DNA of 64,000 nucleotides from Halogeometricum sp. S3BR5-2 (GCF_031624635.1 NZ_JAMQOQ010000002.1:310001-374000), one strand, 5' to 3'. Numbered from the stretch's first letter, positions 50,960 to 59,937 are shown. Notes: generated by a model from the letters alone, not told the origin. Program-made: numbers and translations.

Positions 50960-51700
50960 GTGACGGTGGACTCGGACAGACGCGCGGACGTCGATAGGCT
51001 GTACGCCCTCCTCGCCCGACTCGACGCGCGGGTCGGCGGCGCGCGCCGCCTCGGCGACTGCACGGGCCGCATGGACTGGCCCGACCGCGGGGTGTACCTC
51101 TTCCTCGCGCCGGGCGAGACGCGCGCGGAAAGCGGGGCGCTCCGGGTGACGCGCGTCGGCACGCACGCCGTCTCCGCGGGGAGTTCGACGACGATGTGGG
51201 ACCGGGTGAAACAGCACTACGGCACCGGCGCGCGCAGTTCGGCGCACCCGCACGGCGGCAACCACCGCGGCTCCGTCTACCGCCGCCGCGTCGGCGAGGC
51301 GTTCGTCGAGCAGTACGCCCTCCACGACCGGTATCCGGATTGGGGGACGCCGCGGGTTCCCGAGGGACGCGAGCGCAGCGAGGTGCGCGACGAGGAGTAC
51401 CCGCTGGAGCGACGCGTCAGCGCGTTCCTCCGCGACCAGCCGTTCCTCTGGGTCGACGCGGACGACGAACCGGGACCCGACAGCGAGCGGGCGTTCCTCG
51501 AACGGAATCTCGTCGCCCTGCTCAGTAACTACGACCGGCGACCGGTCGACCCGCGGCGGAGCGATTGGCTCGGCGGGTACGCCCGGAGCGCGAAGATACG
51601 GGCCTCGGGGCTGTGGAACGTCGAACACGTCGAAGAGTCGCACGACTCGGCCTTTCTCGACGCGTTCGAGGCGGCCGTCGAGCGGACCGGGCCGGTCTGA
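50960..51700 (+). CDS. GIY-YIG-like nuclease-fold protein, putative
   Basis: 246 residues from GTG 50960, about 28 bp after ttttatca (a GTG at 50945 is too close to the box). RGVYLFLAPGE and LRVTRVGTHAV resemble the GIY and YIG strands; MWDRVKQHYG and GNHRGSVYRRRVGEAF continue the pattern, as in a group of bacterial GIY-YIG-like proteins. The C-terminal part (about 150-246) is alpha/beta with WLGGYARSAKIRASGLWNVEHV. Nuclease activity is inference. Context gives no pathway. Confidence 0.6.
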   Translation: MTVDSDRRADVDRLYALLARLDARVGGARRLGDCTGRMDWPDRGVYLFLAPGETRAESGALRVTRVGTHAVSAGSSTTMWDRVKQHYGTGARSSAHPHGGNHRGSVYRRRVGEAFVEQYALHDRYPDWGTPRVPEGRERSEVRDEEYPLERRVSAFLRDQPFLWVDADDEPGPDSERAFLERNLVALLSNYDRRPVDPRRSDWLGGYARSAKIRASGLWNVEHVEESHDSAFLDAFEAAVERTGPV

Positions 51701-51709
51701 ACGACCGCA

Positions 51710-51934
51710 CTACTCCGCCGACTCGCCGTCGGACAGCACCGCGACGCCGGTCAGGACGAACCAGGTCATCCACAGCGAGAACGCGAGCAGGGCCAGCGCG
51801 TACCGGGCCGTCGACTCGGCGGCCCCGTCGAGCAGGGCGGGGACGACGAGTTCGGTGGCCGCGAGGAGCGCCGTCGCGCAGGCCGCTCCGACCGCGGCGT
51901 TGCGTCTGACGGCGGGCGCGCCGGCGAGCGACAT
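51710..51934 (-). CDS. Small two-helix membrane protein
   Basis: 74 residues, two or three hydrophobic segments (about 12-36 and 42-66). Start ATG 51934 has a strong gaggaggg upstream and a TATA-like ggtttct about 29 bp away. Convergent with the GIY-YIG-like gene. Function unknown. Confidence 0.6.
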   Translation of the reverse strand: MSLAGAPAVRRNAAVGAACATALLAATELVVPALLDGAAESTARYALALLAFSLWMTWFVLTGVAVLSDGESAE

Positions 51935-52030
51935 CGTTCCCTCCTCGCACAGCGCGGAGAAACCGTTTGCGCCGGGGGCGGCCCGCGAGCGGTGGCTCCG
52001 GCGGACGACAGCGGGGGACCGACGAGCGCG

Positions 52031-52038
52031 CTATATAG
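52031..52038 (+). promoter_or_regulatory. TATA box before the ABC exporter
   Basis: ctatatag, one of the best TATA matches in the window. Its centre is 25 bp before the GTG of the micro-ORF (52060), not the exporter start. Confidence 0.65.
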
Positions 52039-52059
52039 CTCGGGCGACACGGTTCGAAC

Positions 52060-52095
52060 GTGAGACTGACGCGCGGCGCCGGCGGTGAGGACTGA
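52060..52095 (+). CDS. Leaderless micro-ORF before the ABC exporter
   Basis: 11 codons from GTG 52060: MRLTRGAGGED, then TGA at 52093-52095, one base before GTG 52097. The codons GGE form ggtgag as Shine-Dalgarno-like element 7 bases before this GTG. Position at 25 bp from the TATA box indicates a leaderless start. Confidence 0.45.
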   Translation: MRLTRGAGGED

Positions 52096-52096
52096 C

Positions 52097-54082
52097 GTGA
52101 CGAGCGAGACGGAGGCGTCGGCCCCTCCCGCCAACGGGGGGTCGATGTGGCGGCTGTACGCCGAGTACGGCCGCGACAACGGCGGCGACGCGGTCCTCGG
52201 GACGGTGATGACGCTCGTCTCCCGGGCGACGGGGCTCGTCCCGCCGCTGGTGTTGGGGCTCGCTATCGACGCCATCCTGCTGGGGACTCGCCCCTTCGGG
52301 TTCCCGTTCGTCCCCGACTCGTGGCTCCCGACGGCGCCCGACGCGCAGGTGTGGTTCACCGTCGGCGTGCTCCTCGCGGCGACGCTCCTCGGCGGCGCGG
52401 CGTCGTGGCTCCAGAGCTACGGCTGGAACCGGTTCGCACAGGACATCCAGCACGCGCTCCGCGTCGACGCCTACGAACGGCTCCAGCTACAGGACCGCGC
52501 GTTCTTCGACCAATCGAGGACGGGCGAACTGCTGTCGGTGCTGAACAACGACGTGAACCAACTGGAGTCGTTCCTGACCGACGGCGTGAGTTCGGCGCTC
52601 CGACTCGTCGCCCTCGTCGTCGGCGTCGGCGTCGTGTTGGCCGCGCTGAACCCGTGGCTGGCGCTGGTGTCGATGGCGGCGGTGCCGCTCCTGGCCGTCT
52701 TCACGCTCCTGTTCGTCCGGCGCGTCCAGCCGAAGTACGCGCGGATGCGGCGGAGCGTGGGCGAGTTGAACGCCCGACTGGAGAACAACGTCGGCGGCAT
52801 CGAGGTCATCAAGACCGAACACACCGAGCGGTACGAACTCGACCGCGTCCGCGAGGCGTCCCGGTCGTACTACGACGCCAACTGGGACGCCATCCGGACG
52901 CGCATCACGTTCTTCCCCGGCCTCGCGGTCATCTCGGGGCTGAGTTTCGCGCTGACGTTCGCCGTCGGCGCACTCTGGGTGCTGAACGGGCCGCCGGCGT
53001 TCCTCTCGGGCACCGTCTCGCCCGGCGAGTTCGTCACGTTCATGCTGTACACTCAGCAGTTCATCTGGCCGCTGGCGCAGTTCGGACAGATCGTCAACAG
53101 CTACCAGCGCGCGAAGGCGTCGAGCGACCGCGTGTACGGCCTACTCCGCGCCGAGCGAGCGGTGGCGGAGCGGCCGGACGCCGTCGCCCTCGATTCGGTC
53201 GCGGGCCGAATCGACTACGAGGGCGTGACGTTCGGGTACGAGACGGGGTACGACGAGGCGGAGGCGAATGCCGCGGAGGACGCGGAGAACGCGGGTACGG
53301 ACCCGAACTCGGATTCCGACTCCCCCGCGCCGGTCCTCCGGGACGTCTCCTTCTCGGTCGAACCGGGCCACACCGTCGGCGTCGTCGGCCCCACGGGCAG
53401 CGGGAAGTCGACGCTCGTGAAACTGCTCGTCCGCCTGTACGACCCCGACGAGGGCGTCGTCCGCGTCGACGGCCGAGACGTGCGCGACGCGACGCTGTCG
53501 AGTCTGCGCCGGGCGGTCGGCTACGTCTCCCAGGAGCCGTTCCTGTTCTACGGCACCGTCCGCGAGAACATCGCCTACGGGACGTTCGGCGCCACCGACG
53601 AGGACGTGCGGGCGGCGGCCGAACGGGCGGCGGCCCGCGAGTTCATCGAGAACCTGCCCGACGGCTACGACACGCTGGTCGGAGAACGCGGGGTGAAACT
53701 CTCGGGCGGCCAGCGCCAGCGCATCGCCCTCGCGCGGACGCTCCTGAAGGAGCCCGCAATCTTGGTGTTGGACGAGGCGACGAGCCACGTCGACACCGAG
53801 ACGGAGGCGCTCATCCGCCGCAGCCTCGACCGGTTCGCGGCCGACCGGACCACCGTCGCCATCGCGCACCGCCTCTCGACGGTGAAGGACGCCGACGAGA
53901 TTCTCGTCCTCGAAGCCGGACGAGTCGTCGAGCGCGGGACGCACGGGGAACTGCTCGCCGAGGACGGTCTGTACGCCAACCTCTGGCGGGTGCAGGCCGG
54001 CGACATCGACTCGCTGCCCGAGTCGTTCTTCGAGGCGGCCGTCGCGCGGCGGGCGGCGCTGGAGAGCGACGGGGGCGAGTGA
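52097..54082 (+). CDS. ABC exporter, fused membrane and ATPase domains
   Basis: 661 residues from GTG 52097 (GTG 52085 is also in frame). Six membrane helices in the first 340 residues, with an ABC exporter loop (DRAFFDQSRTGELLSVLNNDVNQLESFL). ATPase part: Walker A GPTGSGKST (about 431-439), Q-loop YVSQEPFLFYG, signature LSGGQRQRIALARTLL, Walker B ILVLDEATS, H-loop AHRLST. An Asp/Glu/Asn-rich insertion (about 385-410) is unusual. Homodimeric or heterodimeric lipid or drug exporter; substrate unknown. Start coupled to a micro-ORF. Confidence 0.9.
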   Translation: MTSETEASAPPANGGSMWRLYAEYGRDNGGDAVLGTVMTLVSRATGLVPPLVLGLAIDAILLGTRPFGFPFVPDSWLPTAPDAQVWFTVGVLLAATLLGGAASWLQSYGWNRFAQDIQHALRVDAYERLQLQDRAFFDQSRTGELLSVLNNDVNQLESFLTDGVSSALRLVALVVGVGVVLAALNPWLALVSMAAVPLLAVFTLLFVRRVQPKYARMRRSVGELNARLENNVGGIEVIKTEHTERYELDRVREASRSYYDANWDAIRTRITFFPGLAVISGLSFALTFAVGALWVLNGPPAFLSGTVSPGEFVTFMLYTQQFIWPLAQFGQIVNSYQRAKASSDRVYGLLRAERAVAERPDAVALDSVAGRIDYEGVTFGYETGYDEAEANAAEDAENAGTDPNSDSDSPAPVLRDVSFSVEPGHTVGVVGPTGSGKSTLVKLLVRLYDPDEGVVRVDGRDVRDATLSSLRRAVGYVSQEPFLFYGTVRENIAYGTFGATDEDVRAAAERAAAREFIENLPDGYDTLVGERGVKLSGGQRQRIALARTLLKEPAILVLDEATSHVDTETEALIRRSLDRFAADRTTVAIAHRLSTVKDADEILVLEAGRVVERGTHGELLAEDGLYANLWRVQAGDIDSLPESFFEAAVARRAALESDGGE

Positions 54083-54135
54083 GCGCGGGCGCGAACGGGT
54101 CGCGGGACGCCGCCCCGTCCCGTCCCCGGCCGCGC

Positions 54136-54951
54136 TCAGAGGACGAACGCGCCCTCTGGGAGCAGTTCCCGCTCGGTCCGCGCGGCCTCCGGCCCCGCCT
54201 CGACGAGGCCGGGTCGGGTCGGCGCCGCCGCGAACCGGTCCGGGTCGGGTTCGACCCGTTCGAGCATCGAGGAGAACACCGTCTCCTTCCGCCCGCCGGC
54301 AGTGACGATGCCGCCGTACTTCCGCTCCTCGAACGGCGCCTCGTCGGGGTCGGGAAACTCCTCGCGGATGATTCCCGCCGTGTCGCCGATGAGCTTCGCC
54401 GCCTCGCGCTGGGTGTACAGGCTCTCCTCGACGTACGTCGCGGCGTGTTTCGCCTCCAACCCCTCGGTGAGGTGCTCGGGCGACTCGTACAGCACGGAAC
54501 GCGTCGTTCGGTGGCCGCTGGCGAACCGGACGTTGACCGTGAAGCAGTCCGGGTAGCGGAGGATGATCGGAAAGAACAGGACGTCCGAGACGGTGATCCG
54601 CTGTTGCATCCGCCAGATGGCCTCGGTGTAGTAGGCCGCGATGGCCCCGGCGTCGTCGTCGCGTTCGCCGCGCGCGTAAGCGAGGGCGACCGACTCGTAG
54701 TCGTCGCCGACGACGCTCCGCAGTCGGGTCCGGTAGGCGTCGGCGATGCCCTCCATCTCGCGCTCGTACGCCGACAGCAGCGGTACGTCCGGGTCGGCGA
54801 GCATCGCCGCCTTCCGCTCCTGCGCGTCCGCGACCCGCATCATGTTCCGGTGAAACTCCCGCTCCGCGTCCCCGTCCGGCAAGGGCGTCACCACCGCCCG
54901 TCCGTGTAGCACGTCCAGACTCCCGTTGTACCGCTCCCGCTGTTTCCCCAT
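54136..54951 (-). CDS. Haloarchaeal hypothetical protein, helical
   Basis: 271 residues, alpha-helical with charged surfaces. Segments: EREFHRNMMRVADAQERKAAML, YRTRLRSVVGDDYESVALAYARGERDD, ITVSDVLFFPIILRYPDCFTVNVRFASG. No signal peptide or membrane segment. No known family. TATA-like gtttaatac about 28-30 bp upstream, leaderless. Function unknown. Confidence 0.65.
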   Translation of the reverse strand: MGKQRERYNGSLDVLHGRAVVTPLPDGDAEREFHRNMMRVADAQERKAAMLADPDVPLLSAYEREMEGIADAYRTRLRSVVGDDYESVALAYARGERDDDAGAIAAYYTEAIWRMQQRITVSDVLFFPIILRYPDCFTVNVRFASGHRTTRSVLYESPEHLTEGLEAKHAATYVEESLYTQREAAKLIGDTAGIIREEFPDPDEAPFEERKYGGIVTAGGRKETVFSSMLERVEPDPDRFAAAPTRPGLVEAGPEAARTERELLPEGAFVL

Positions 54952-55058
54952 TCGAACGGTGAGATGTCGGCTATCTGTATTAAACTCTCGTACCTGCGCG
55001 CGAGTGCGTGTTTCTGCGTGTCACGCGTACGTCCGGTCACGCGTCTCCGCGTTCCCCT

Positions 55059-55808
55059 TCACCGCATCGCCGCCCTGACGTTCGCCTCGGCCTCTCGGAG
55101 CGCCTCGACCGCTCGGTCCTCGGGCAGTTCGTACTCGATGACGAGCGGCGCGGTCAGGTGGGCGTGGTCGTCCAGCAACGCGACGAGGGTGGACAGGTCC
55201 AACCGCCCGGCACCCGGCAGGTCCTCTATCTCCGCCTCGCTCGTGTCCTTCAGGTGGACCGCGACGATGCGGTCGCCGAGTTCCCGAATCACGTCCGCGG
55301 GGTCGACGTCCTCGACGAGGAAGTGGCCGGTGTCGACGCAGACGCCGAGTCGCGGGTCGTCGTACCGGTCCAGCACGGCCCGCACGTCGTCGATGGAGGA
55401 GAAGACCGTCGAGAGGTCGTCGTGGTGGACCGACGAGTAGTTGTGTATCGCCACGTCGACGCCGAACTCCTCGGCGGCCGCGACGAGGGCCTCCGTCACG
55501 TCGTCGCGGTCCGGCGGGTAGTTGACCGCGAGGTACGACGCGCCGAGTCGGTCGGCGAACGCGACGTGCTCGCGGACCTCCTCGGGACCCTCGATGTCGA
55601 CGACGCCGCACCCGCAGACGGAGACGCCGGCCGCTTCGAGGGCCTCCTCGGCGGCCGCGACCGTCTCTTCGTCGTCGTCCGCCGAGAGGTGTCCGTCCCA
55701 GAGGTCGATGGTGTCGATGCCCGTCTCCGCGAGGTCCGACAGGAGTTCCTCGAGCGTCCGGTGCTGAAAGACGACGGTCTGCACGCCGACGGCGTACTCG
55801 GTGCTCAT
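55059..55808 (-). CDS. Sugar phosphate isomerase/epimerase-like TIM barrel protein
   Basis: 249 residues from ATG 55808. AP-endonuclease-2/xylose-isomerase-like barrel: GIDTIDLWDGHL, VAIHNYSSVHHDDLSTVF, LGVCVDTGHFLVEDVDP, DRIVAVHLKD, LVIEYELPED. Metal ligands (His, Asp, Glu) are in the usual places. Substrate unknown, perhaps a sugar or inositol derivative. TATA-like agttttcc about 28 bp upstream. Divergent from the next gene. Confidence 0.85.
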   Translation of the reverse strand: MSTEYAVGVQTVVFQHRTLEELLSDLAETGIDTIDLWDGHLSADDDEETVAAAEEALEAAGVSVCGCGVVDIEGPEEVREHVAFADRLGASYLAVNYPPDRDDVTEALVAAAEEFGVDVAIHNYSSVHHDDLSTVFSSIDDVRAVLDRYDDPRLGVCVDTGHFLVEDVDPADVIRELGDRIVAVHLKDTSEAEIEDLPGAGRLDLSTLVALLDDHAHLTAPLVIEYELPEDRAVEALREAEANVRAAMR

Positions 55809-55892
55809 GGCTCCCCCTGTGCGCGGCGGGGGAAAACTGTTCGCGCGCGGCGGCGTCCAACAGTTAACCCCCTGCGGCCCTTCGAACCCCCA

Positions 55893-57596
55893 ATGAGTGC
55901 GATCCGCTCCCTCGACGCCCTCCGACTGACGAAGCCGGAACTCGCGGTGTTCGTCTCCGGCGTCGCCAGCATGGGACTGGAGATTCTCGCCGGTCGGATG
56001 ATAGCGCCGCAGTTCGGCAGCAGCATCTACACCTGGGGCAGCATCATCGGCGTCTTCCTCGCGGCGCTGAGTTACGGCTACCACCGCGGCGGCAAACTCG
56101 CGGCCGAACGGGCGACGAACGCGCGGATGGCCCGCGTGTTCCTCCTGACGGGGGCGTACGTCGCCGGTCTCATCTTCCTCGGCGACCTCCTCCTCCGGTC
56201 GGCGGCCGGCTTCCCGCTCCCGAGCCGATTCGCCTCGCTGCCGGCCATCACGCTGCTGTTCGGCCCGCCAACCTTCCTGCTCGGCTACGTCAGCCCCTAC
56301 GCCGCGCAGTTGTCCGCGAAGGAGGGCCTCGGGGAGGCGTCGGGGCACGTGTACGCCCTCGGCACCGTCGGGAGCATCGTCGGCGCGTTCGCCACGACGT
56401 ACTTTCTCGTTCCCGCGCTGGGGATAAACCAAATCGCGCTCGTCTTCGGCCTACTGTCGGTGGGGACGGCGCTCGTCCTCGTCCGCCCGCGCGCCGACGG
56501 CGACCACGCCGTCGCCAGCGCGCTCGTGGCAATCATGCTCCTCGCGGCCGCCGGCAGCGGCGCGGCCGGCCTCACCGTCGAAGGACAGGTCGTCTACGAG
56601 ACGCAGACGCCGTATCAGGAGCTCCGGGTGGTCGACAGCGGCGAGGTGCGGACGCTCTACCTCGACGGCCAGCGGCACAGCGCGATGGACCTCGAAGAGC
56701 CCTACCGCCACGTGTTCGACTACACGCGCTACTTCCACCTGCCGCTCCTGATGACCGACGAGGCCGACGACGTGGACCGCGTGCTGTTCGTCGGCGGGGG
56801 CGGATTCACCGGCCCGAAGCGGTTCGTCCACGACTACCCGAACGTCACCGTCGACGTCGTGGAGATAGACCCGGCGGTCGTCTCGACGGCCAAGCGGTAC
56901 TTCTCGGTCGAGGAGTCCGAGCGGCTGAACATCTACACGCAGGGCGGCCGACAGTACCTGCGGGAGACGAACCGGACGTACGACCTCATCGTCCTCGACG
57001 CCTACCGGAAGGACAAGGTGCCGTTCGAGTTGACGACGGTCGAGTTCATGGAACTGACGAACGACAGACTCGACGAGGACGGCGTCCTCTTCGCGAACCT
57101 CATCTCCGCGCCGTCCGGACCGGCCTCGGAGTTCTACCGCGCGGAGTACGCGACGATATCTCGGGCGTACCCCGAAGTGTACGCGTTCCCCACCGTCGGC
57201 GGCACCGTCGTCCAGAACATCGAAGTCGTGGCGACGAAAGACGGAACCCGACTCACTGAGGAGGAACTGCTCGACCGGAACGCCGAGCGCGAGATAGGAA
57301 TCGACCTGTCGAGCGAGATACGGAACTACCGCGAGGCGCCGCCGACGGACGACGTGCCCGTCCTGCGCGACGACCGCGCGCCCGTCGACAGCCTGCTCGA
57401 CCCGATGGTCGGTCAGCGCTACGTCCTACAGGAGTCGAACGAATCGAACGAGTCGGACGGCGGGAACGCGACGGCCGAGGCGGCGACGGACCGCCCGTCC
57501 CTCGCCGCGCCGTCGCTCGGTCCGGCGGCGTCCGCGGAGACGCCGTGGACGCCGGCCGCGCGCGACGCGGCGACGGTCGCCGGCGGGTCCACATAA
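55893..57596 (+). CDS. Membrane protein fused to a spermidine-synthase-like domain
   Basis: 567 residues from ATG 55893. Seven or eight hydrophobic segments (about 10-235), then a spermidine-synthase-like methyltransferase-fold domain (about 240-480): VLFVGGGGFTGPKRFVHDYPNVTVDVVEIDPAVV is the nucleotide/propylamine-donor loop and LIVLDAYRKDKVPFELTTVEFMELT follows. A low-complexity tail (about 505-567) ends it. Fusions of this form are frequent in archaea and bacteria; true polyamine synthesis is doubtful. TATA-like gttaac 27 bp upstream, leaderless. Confidence 0.85.
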   Translation: MSAIRSLDALRLTKPELAVFVSGVASMGLEILAGRMIAPQFGSSIYTWGSIIGVFLAALSYGYHRGGKLAAERATNARMARVFLLTGAYVAGLIFLGDLLLRSAAGFPLPSRFASLPAITLLFGPPTFLLGYVSPYAAQLSAKEGLGEASGHVYALGTVGSIVGAFATTYFLVPALGINQIALVFGLLSVGTALVLVRPRADGDHAVASALVAIMLLAAAGSGAAGLTVEGQVVYETQTPYQELRVVDSGEVRTLYLDGQRHSAMDLEEPYRHVFDYTRYFHLPLLMTDEADDVDRVLFVGGGGFTGPKRFVHDYPNVTVDVVEIDPAVVSTAKRYFSVEESERLNIYTQGGRQYLRETNRTYDLIVLDAYRKDKVPFELTTVEFMELTNDRLDEDGVLFANLISAPSGPASEFYRAEYATISRAYPEVYAFPTVGGTVVQNIEVVATKDGTRLTEEELLDRNAEREIGIDLSSEIRNYREAPPTDDVPVLRDDRAPVDSLLDPMVGQRYVLQESNESNESDGGNATAEAATDRPSLAAPSLGPAASAETPWTPAARDAATVAGGST

Positions 57597-57625
57597 CTTC
57601 CTAGCCTCCGTCGCCCCGCCACCGC

Positions 57626-57907
57626 CTACCGCAGGTTCATCTTCTTCGCCGTCTCGGCGGCGTGCTGCGCCACCTGGTCGATGCTCGCGCCCGACTGCTC
57701 GGAGAGCACGCGCGCCAGCATGCCGAGTTGGCGGGTGGCCATCTCCTGTAACTCGTCTTCGTCCACGTCGTTGGCGAAGTAGTACTCGTCGTCGACGCTG
57801 TCGCCGACGAGGCCGACGTACACCGACTCGGCGTCGCTGTCGCGGACCGCGGCGGCCGCCTGCTCTCGGACCTCGTCGAACTCCATGGGTTCCTCGCGTT
57901 CACTCAT
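57626..57907 (-). CDS. Small haloarchaeal helical protein
   Basis: 93 residues, acidic. A strand-rich start (VYVGLVGDSVDDEYYFANDVDEDEL) and two helices (EMATRQLGMLARVLSEQSGASIDQVAQHAAETAKKM). The pattern is that of conserved haloarchaeal small proteins of unknown function. TATA-like cactttacc about 28 bp upstream of ATG 57907, leaderless. Divergent from the LMF-like gene. Confidence 0.7.
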   Translation of the reverse strand: MSEREEPMEFDEVREQAAAAVRDSDAESVYVGLVGDSVDDEYYFANDVDEDELQEMATRQLGMLARVLSEQSGASIDQVAQHAAETAKKMNLR

Positions 57908-58050
57908 GCGGGGACGGACGGCCGCCGGCGGGTAAAGTGGACGGGCCGCGGCGAGTCGGGTCCGGGGGTCCGGTCGAGTCGGACCGGGTCCCCACCGCTC
58001 CCCCGTCGTCCGCCGCCAACCATTAGCCGCCGCCCCGCGCACGCCCCGAC

Positions 58051-59544
58051 GTGCCGGACGCGTTCGCGTGGACCGAGAGCTACTGGCTGGTGCGCCTCGT
58101 CTTCCAGCGAGCGCTGGCCGTCGTCTACCTCCTCGCCTTCCTCGTCGCGGCGCGGCAGTTCCGGGCGCTGGCGGGCGAGGACGGCCTGCTCCCCCTCGAC
58201 GAGTACGTCGAACGTGCCGAGTTTCGGGAGCGTCCGAGCCTCTTTCACCTGTTCCCGAGCGACCGGGTCGTCGGCGCGGCGGCGTGGACGGGCGTCGCCC
58301 TCTCCCTCCTCGCCCTCCTCGGCGTTCCCTACTTGCTCCCCGACCCGTACGCCGTCCCCGCCTCGATGCTGCTGTGGGGACTCATGTGGGCGCTGTACCT
58401 CTCTTTCGTCAACGCCGGCCGGGTGTTCTACGGCTACGGCTGGGAGTCGATGCTGTTGGAGACGGGCTTTCTCGCCGTCTTCCTCGGCGCGGGGGCGAGC
58501 GGTCCGCCCGTCGTCGTGATGTGGCTCCTGAAGTGGGTGCTGTTCCGCAACATGTTCGGCGCGGGTCTCATCAAGATACGCGGCGACGACTGCTGGCGCG
58601 AGTTGACCTGCCTCGACTACCACTACGAGACCCAACCGATGCCGAACCCCGGAAGCTGGTTCGTCCACCACCTCCCCGAGCGGTTCCACCGTCTCGAAGC
58701 GCTCGGCAACCACGTCGTCGAACTCGCCGTCCCGTTCCTCTTCTTCGCGCCGCAACCCTACGCGGCGATAGGCGGCGCCGCCACCGTCTGCTTCCAACTG
58801 TGGCTGATGGTCTCGGGCAACTTCTCGTGGCTGAACGCCCTGTCGGCGGTGCAGGCGATAGCGACGTTCGGAGACGGCGTGCTGACGGGCGCCGTCTCGC
58901 TGCTGCCCGGCGTCTCCGCCGCGGCGCCCGCGGCCGCGCCCGCGCCGCTCCCCCTCCGAATCGCGGCGTGGCTCGTCGCCCTCGTCGTCCTCGCGCTGAG
59001 CGTCAAACCGGTGAAGAACCTCCTCTCGGAGTCGCAGGCGATGAACACGTCGTTCGACCCGCTCAGCCTCGTCAACACCTACGGCGCGTTCGGCTCGGTC
59101 ACGAGAGAACGCTACCAACTCGTCGTCGAGGGGACGAACGCCGAGGACCCGGACGAGGGCGACTGGACCGCCTACGAGTTCGCGGGCCAACCCGTCCGGA
59201 CGGACGAGCGACCGCCGCAGTGGGCGCCGTACCACCTCCGATTGGACTGGCAGCTCTGGTTCGCCGCGATGCGGCCCCGCCCCGGCCCCCGGCAGCGCTG
59301 GGTCGCGCCGTTCCTCGCCGGCCTCCTCGACGGCGACGAGGCGACGCTGTCGCTCGTGGGGGAGAATCCGTTCGACGGCGACCCGCCCGAACGAGTGCGG
59401 GTACTCCGCTATCGCTACCGGTTCACGACGCCCGAGGAGCGCGCCGAGACGGGCGAGTGGTGGCGCCGCGAGCGACTCGGAACCTACGTCGCCCCCGTCT
59501 CCGGTCGGGAGTTCGAGCGCCGGGGACAGCGGGCGATTCGGTGA
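58051..59544 (+). CDS. Lipase maturation factor (LMF)-like membrane protein
   Basis: 497 residues from GTG 58051, 28 bp after a TATA-like cattag. About eight hydrophobic segments in the first 330 residues. LMF landmarks: FYGYGWESMLLETGFLAVFL, LLKWVLFRNMFGAGLIKIRGDDCWRELTCLDYHYETQPMPNPGSWFVHHLP, NFSWLNALSAVQAI; the C-terminal domain (about 340-497) is soluble with GTNAEDPDEGDWTAYEFAGQP. In animals LMF1 assists lipase folding in the ER; the archaeal role is unknown, perhaps folding of exported proteins. Confidence 0.88.
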   Translation: MPDAFAWTESYWLVRLVFQRALAVVYLLAFLVAARQFRALAGEDGLLPLDEYVERAEFRERPSLFHLFPSDRVVGAAAWTGVALSLLALLGVPYLLPDPYAVPASMLLWGLMWALYLSFVNAGRVFYGYGWESMLLETGFLAVFLGAGASGPPVVVMWLLKWVLFRNMFGAGLIKIRGDDCWRELTCLDYHYETQPMPNPGSWFVHHLPERFHRLEALGNHVVELAVPFLFFAPQPYAAIGGAATVCFQLWLMVSGNFSWLNALSAVQAIATFGDGVLTGAVSLLPGVSAAAPAAAPAPLPLRIAAWLVALVVLALSVKPVKNLLSESQAMNTSFDPLSLVNTYGAFGSVTRERYQLVVEGTNAEDPDEGDWTAYEFAGQPVRTDERPPQWAPYHLRLDWQLWFAAMRPRPGPRQRWVAPFLAGLLDGDEATLSLVGENPFDGDPPERVRVLRYRYRFTTPEERAETGEWWRRERLGTYVAPVSGREFERRGQRAIR

Positions 59545-59571
59545 ATCGCGTCGGCTCCGGCGTCTCCCGCG

Positions 59572-59937
59572 CTACGCCCGCGTCGGCTTCGAGAGGAACT
59601 TGCCGAGAATGTCGCGGTTGTCCGCGCCGCGGCGGTACGCCCACTCGCGGGCGTTTCGGTAGGCGCCGTACTCCCGGAGCTTCGAGACGAGGGGGCGCGC
59701 GAACCGCCCGTACTCGGTCCGGAGCAGCGACTCCTCTATCGAGGCGCCGCAGGAGTACCGCTCCTCGCCGACGAGGAGGTGCGCGCAGTTCTCGTACGAC
59801 GGCGGCAGTCGCTCGCGGAGCGAGTCGTCGAGTTCGGAGAAGCCGACGATGCGCACGTCCGCGTTGTCGTCGAGCCACTCCGCACACCACGTGCAGAAAC
59901 CGCAGTCGTCGTCGTAGACGAGGGTCGGTCGTGTCAC
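59572..59937 (-). CDS. DCC-family thiol-disulfide oxidoreductase
   Basis: 121 residues from GTG 59937. LVYDDDCGFCTWCAEWL carries the DCC motif and a CxxC (CGFC). The DUF393-like layout continues with RIVGFSELDDSLRERLPP and YSCGASIEESLLR. A thiol-disulfide role is predicted by family. It is convergent with the LMF-like gene and related families often neighbour each other, perhaps both for folding of exported proteins (inference). Confidence 0.82.
   Translation of the reverse strand: MTRPTLVYDDDCGFCTWCAEWLDDNADVRIVGFSELDDSLRERLPPSYENCAHLLVGEERYSCGASIEESLLRTEYGRFARPLVSKLREYGAYRNAREWAYRRGADNRDILGKFLSKPTRA

Noticed and set aside
52147-54909. A 920-codon open frame over the ABC exporter
   Set aside because: Arg-rich shadow in another frame of the exporter, which has all ABC motifs in its own frame.
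55008-55892. N-terminal extension of the spermidine-synthase-like gene
   Set aside because: The extension is antisense to the TIM-barrel gene, and ATG 55893 has a TATA box at the right distance.
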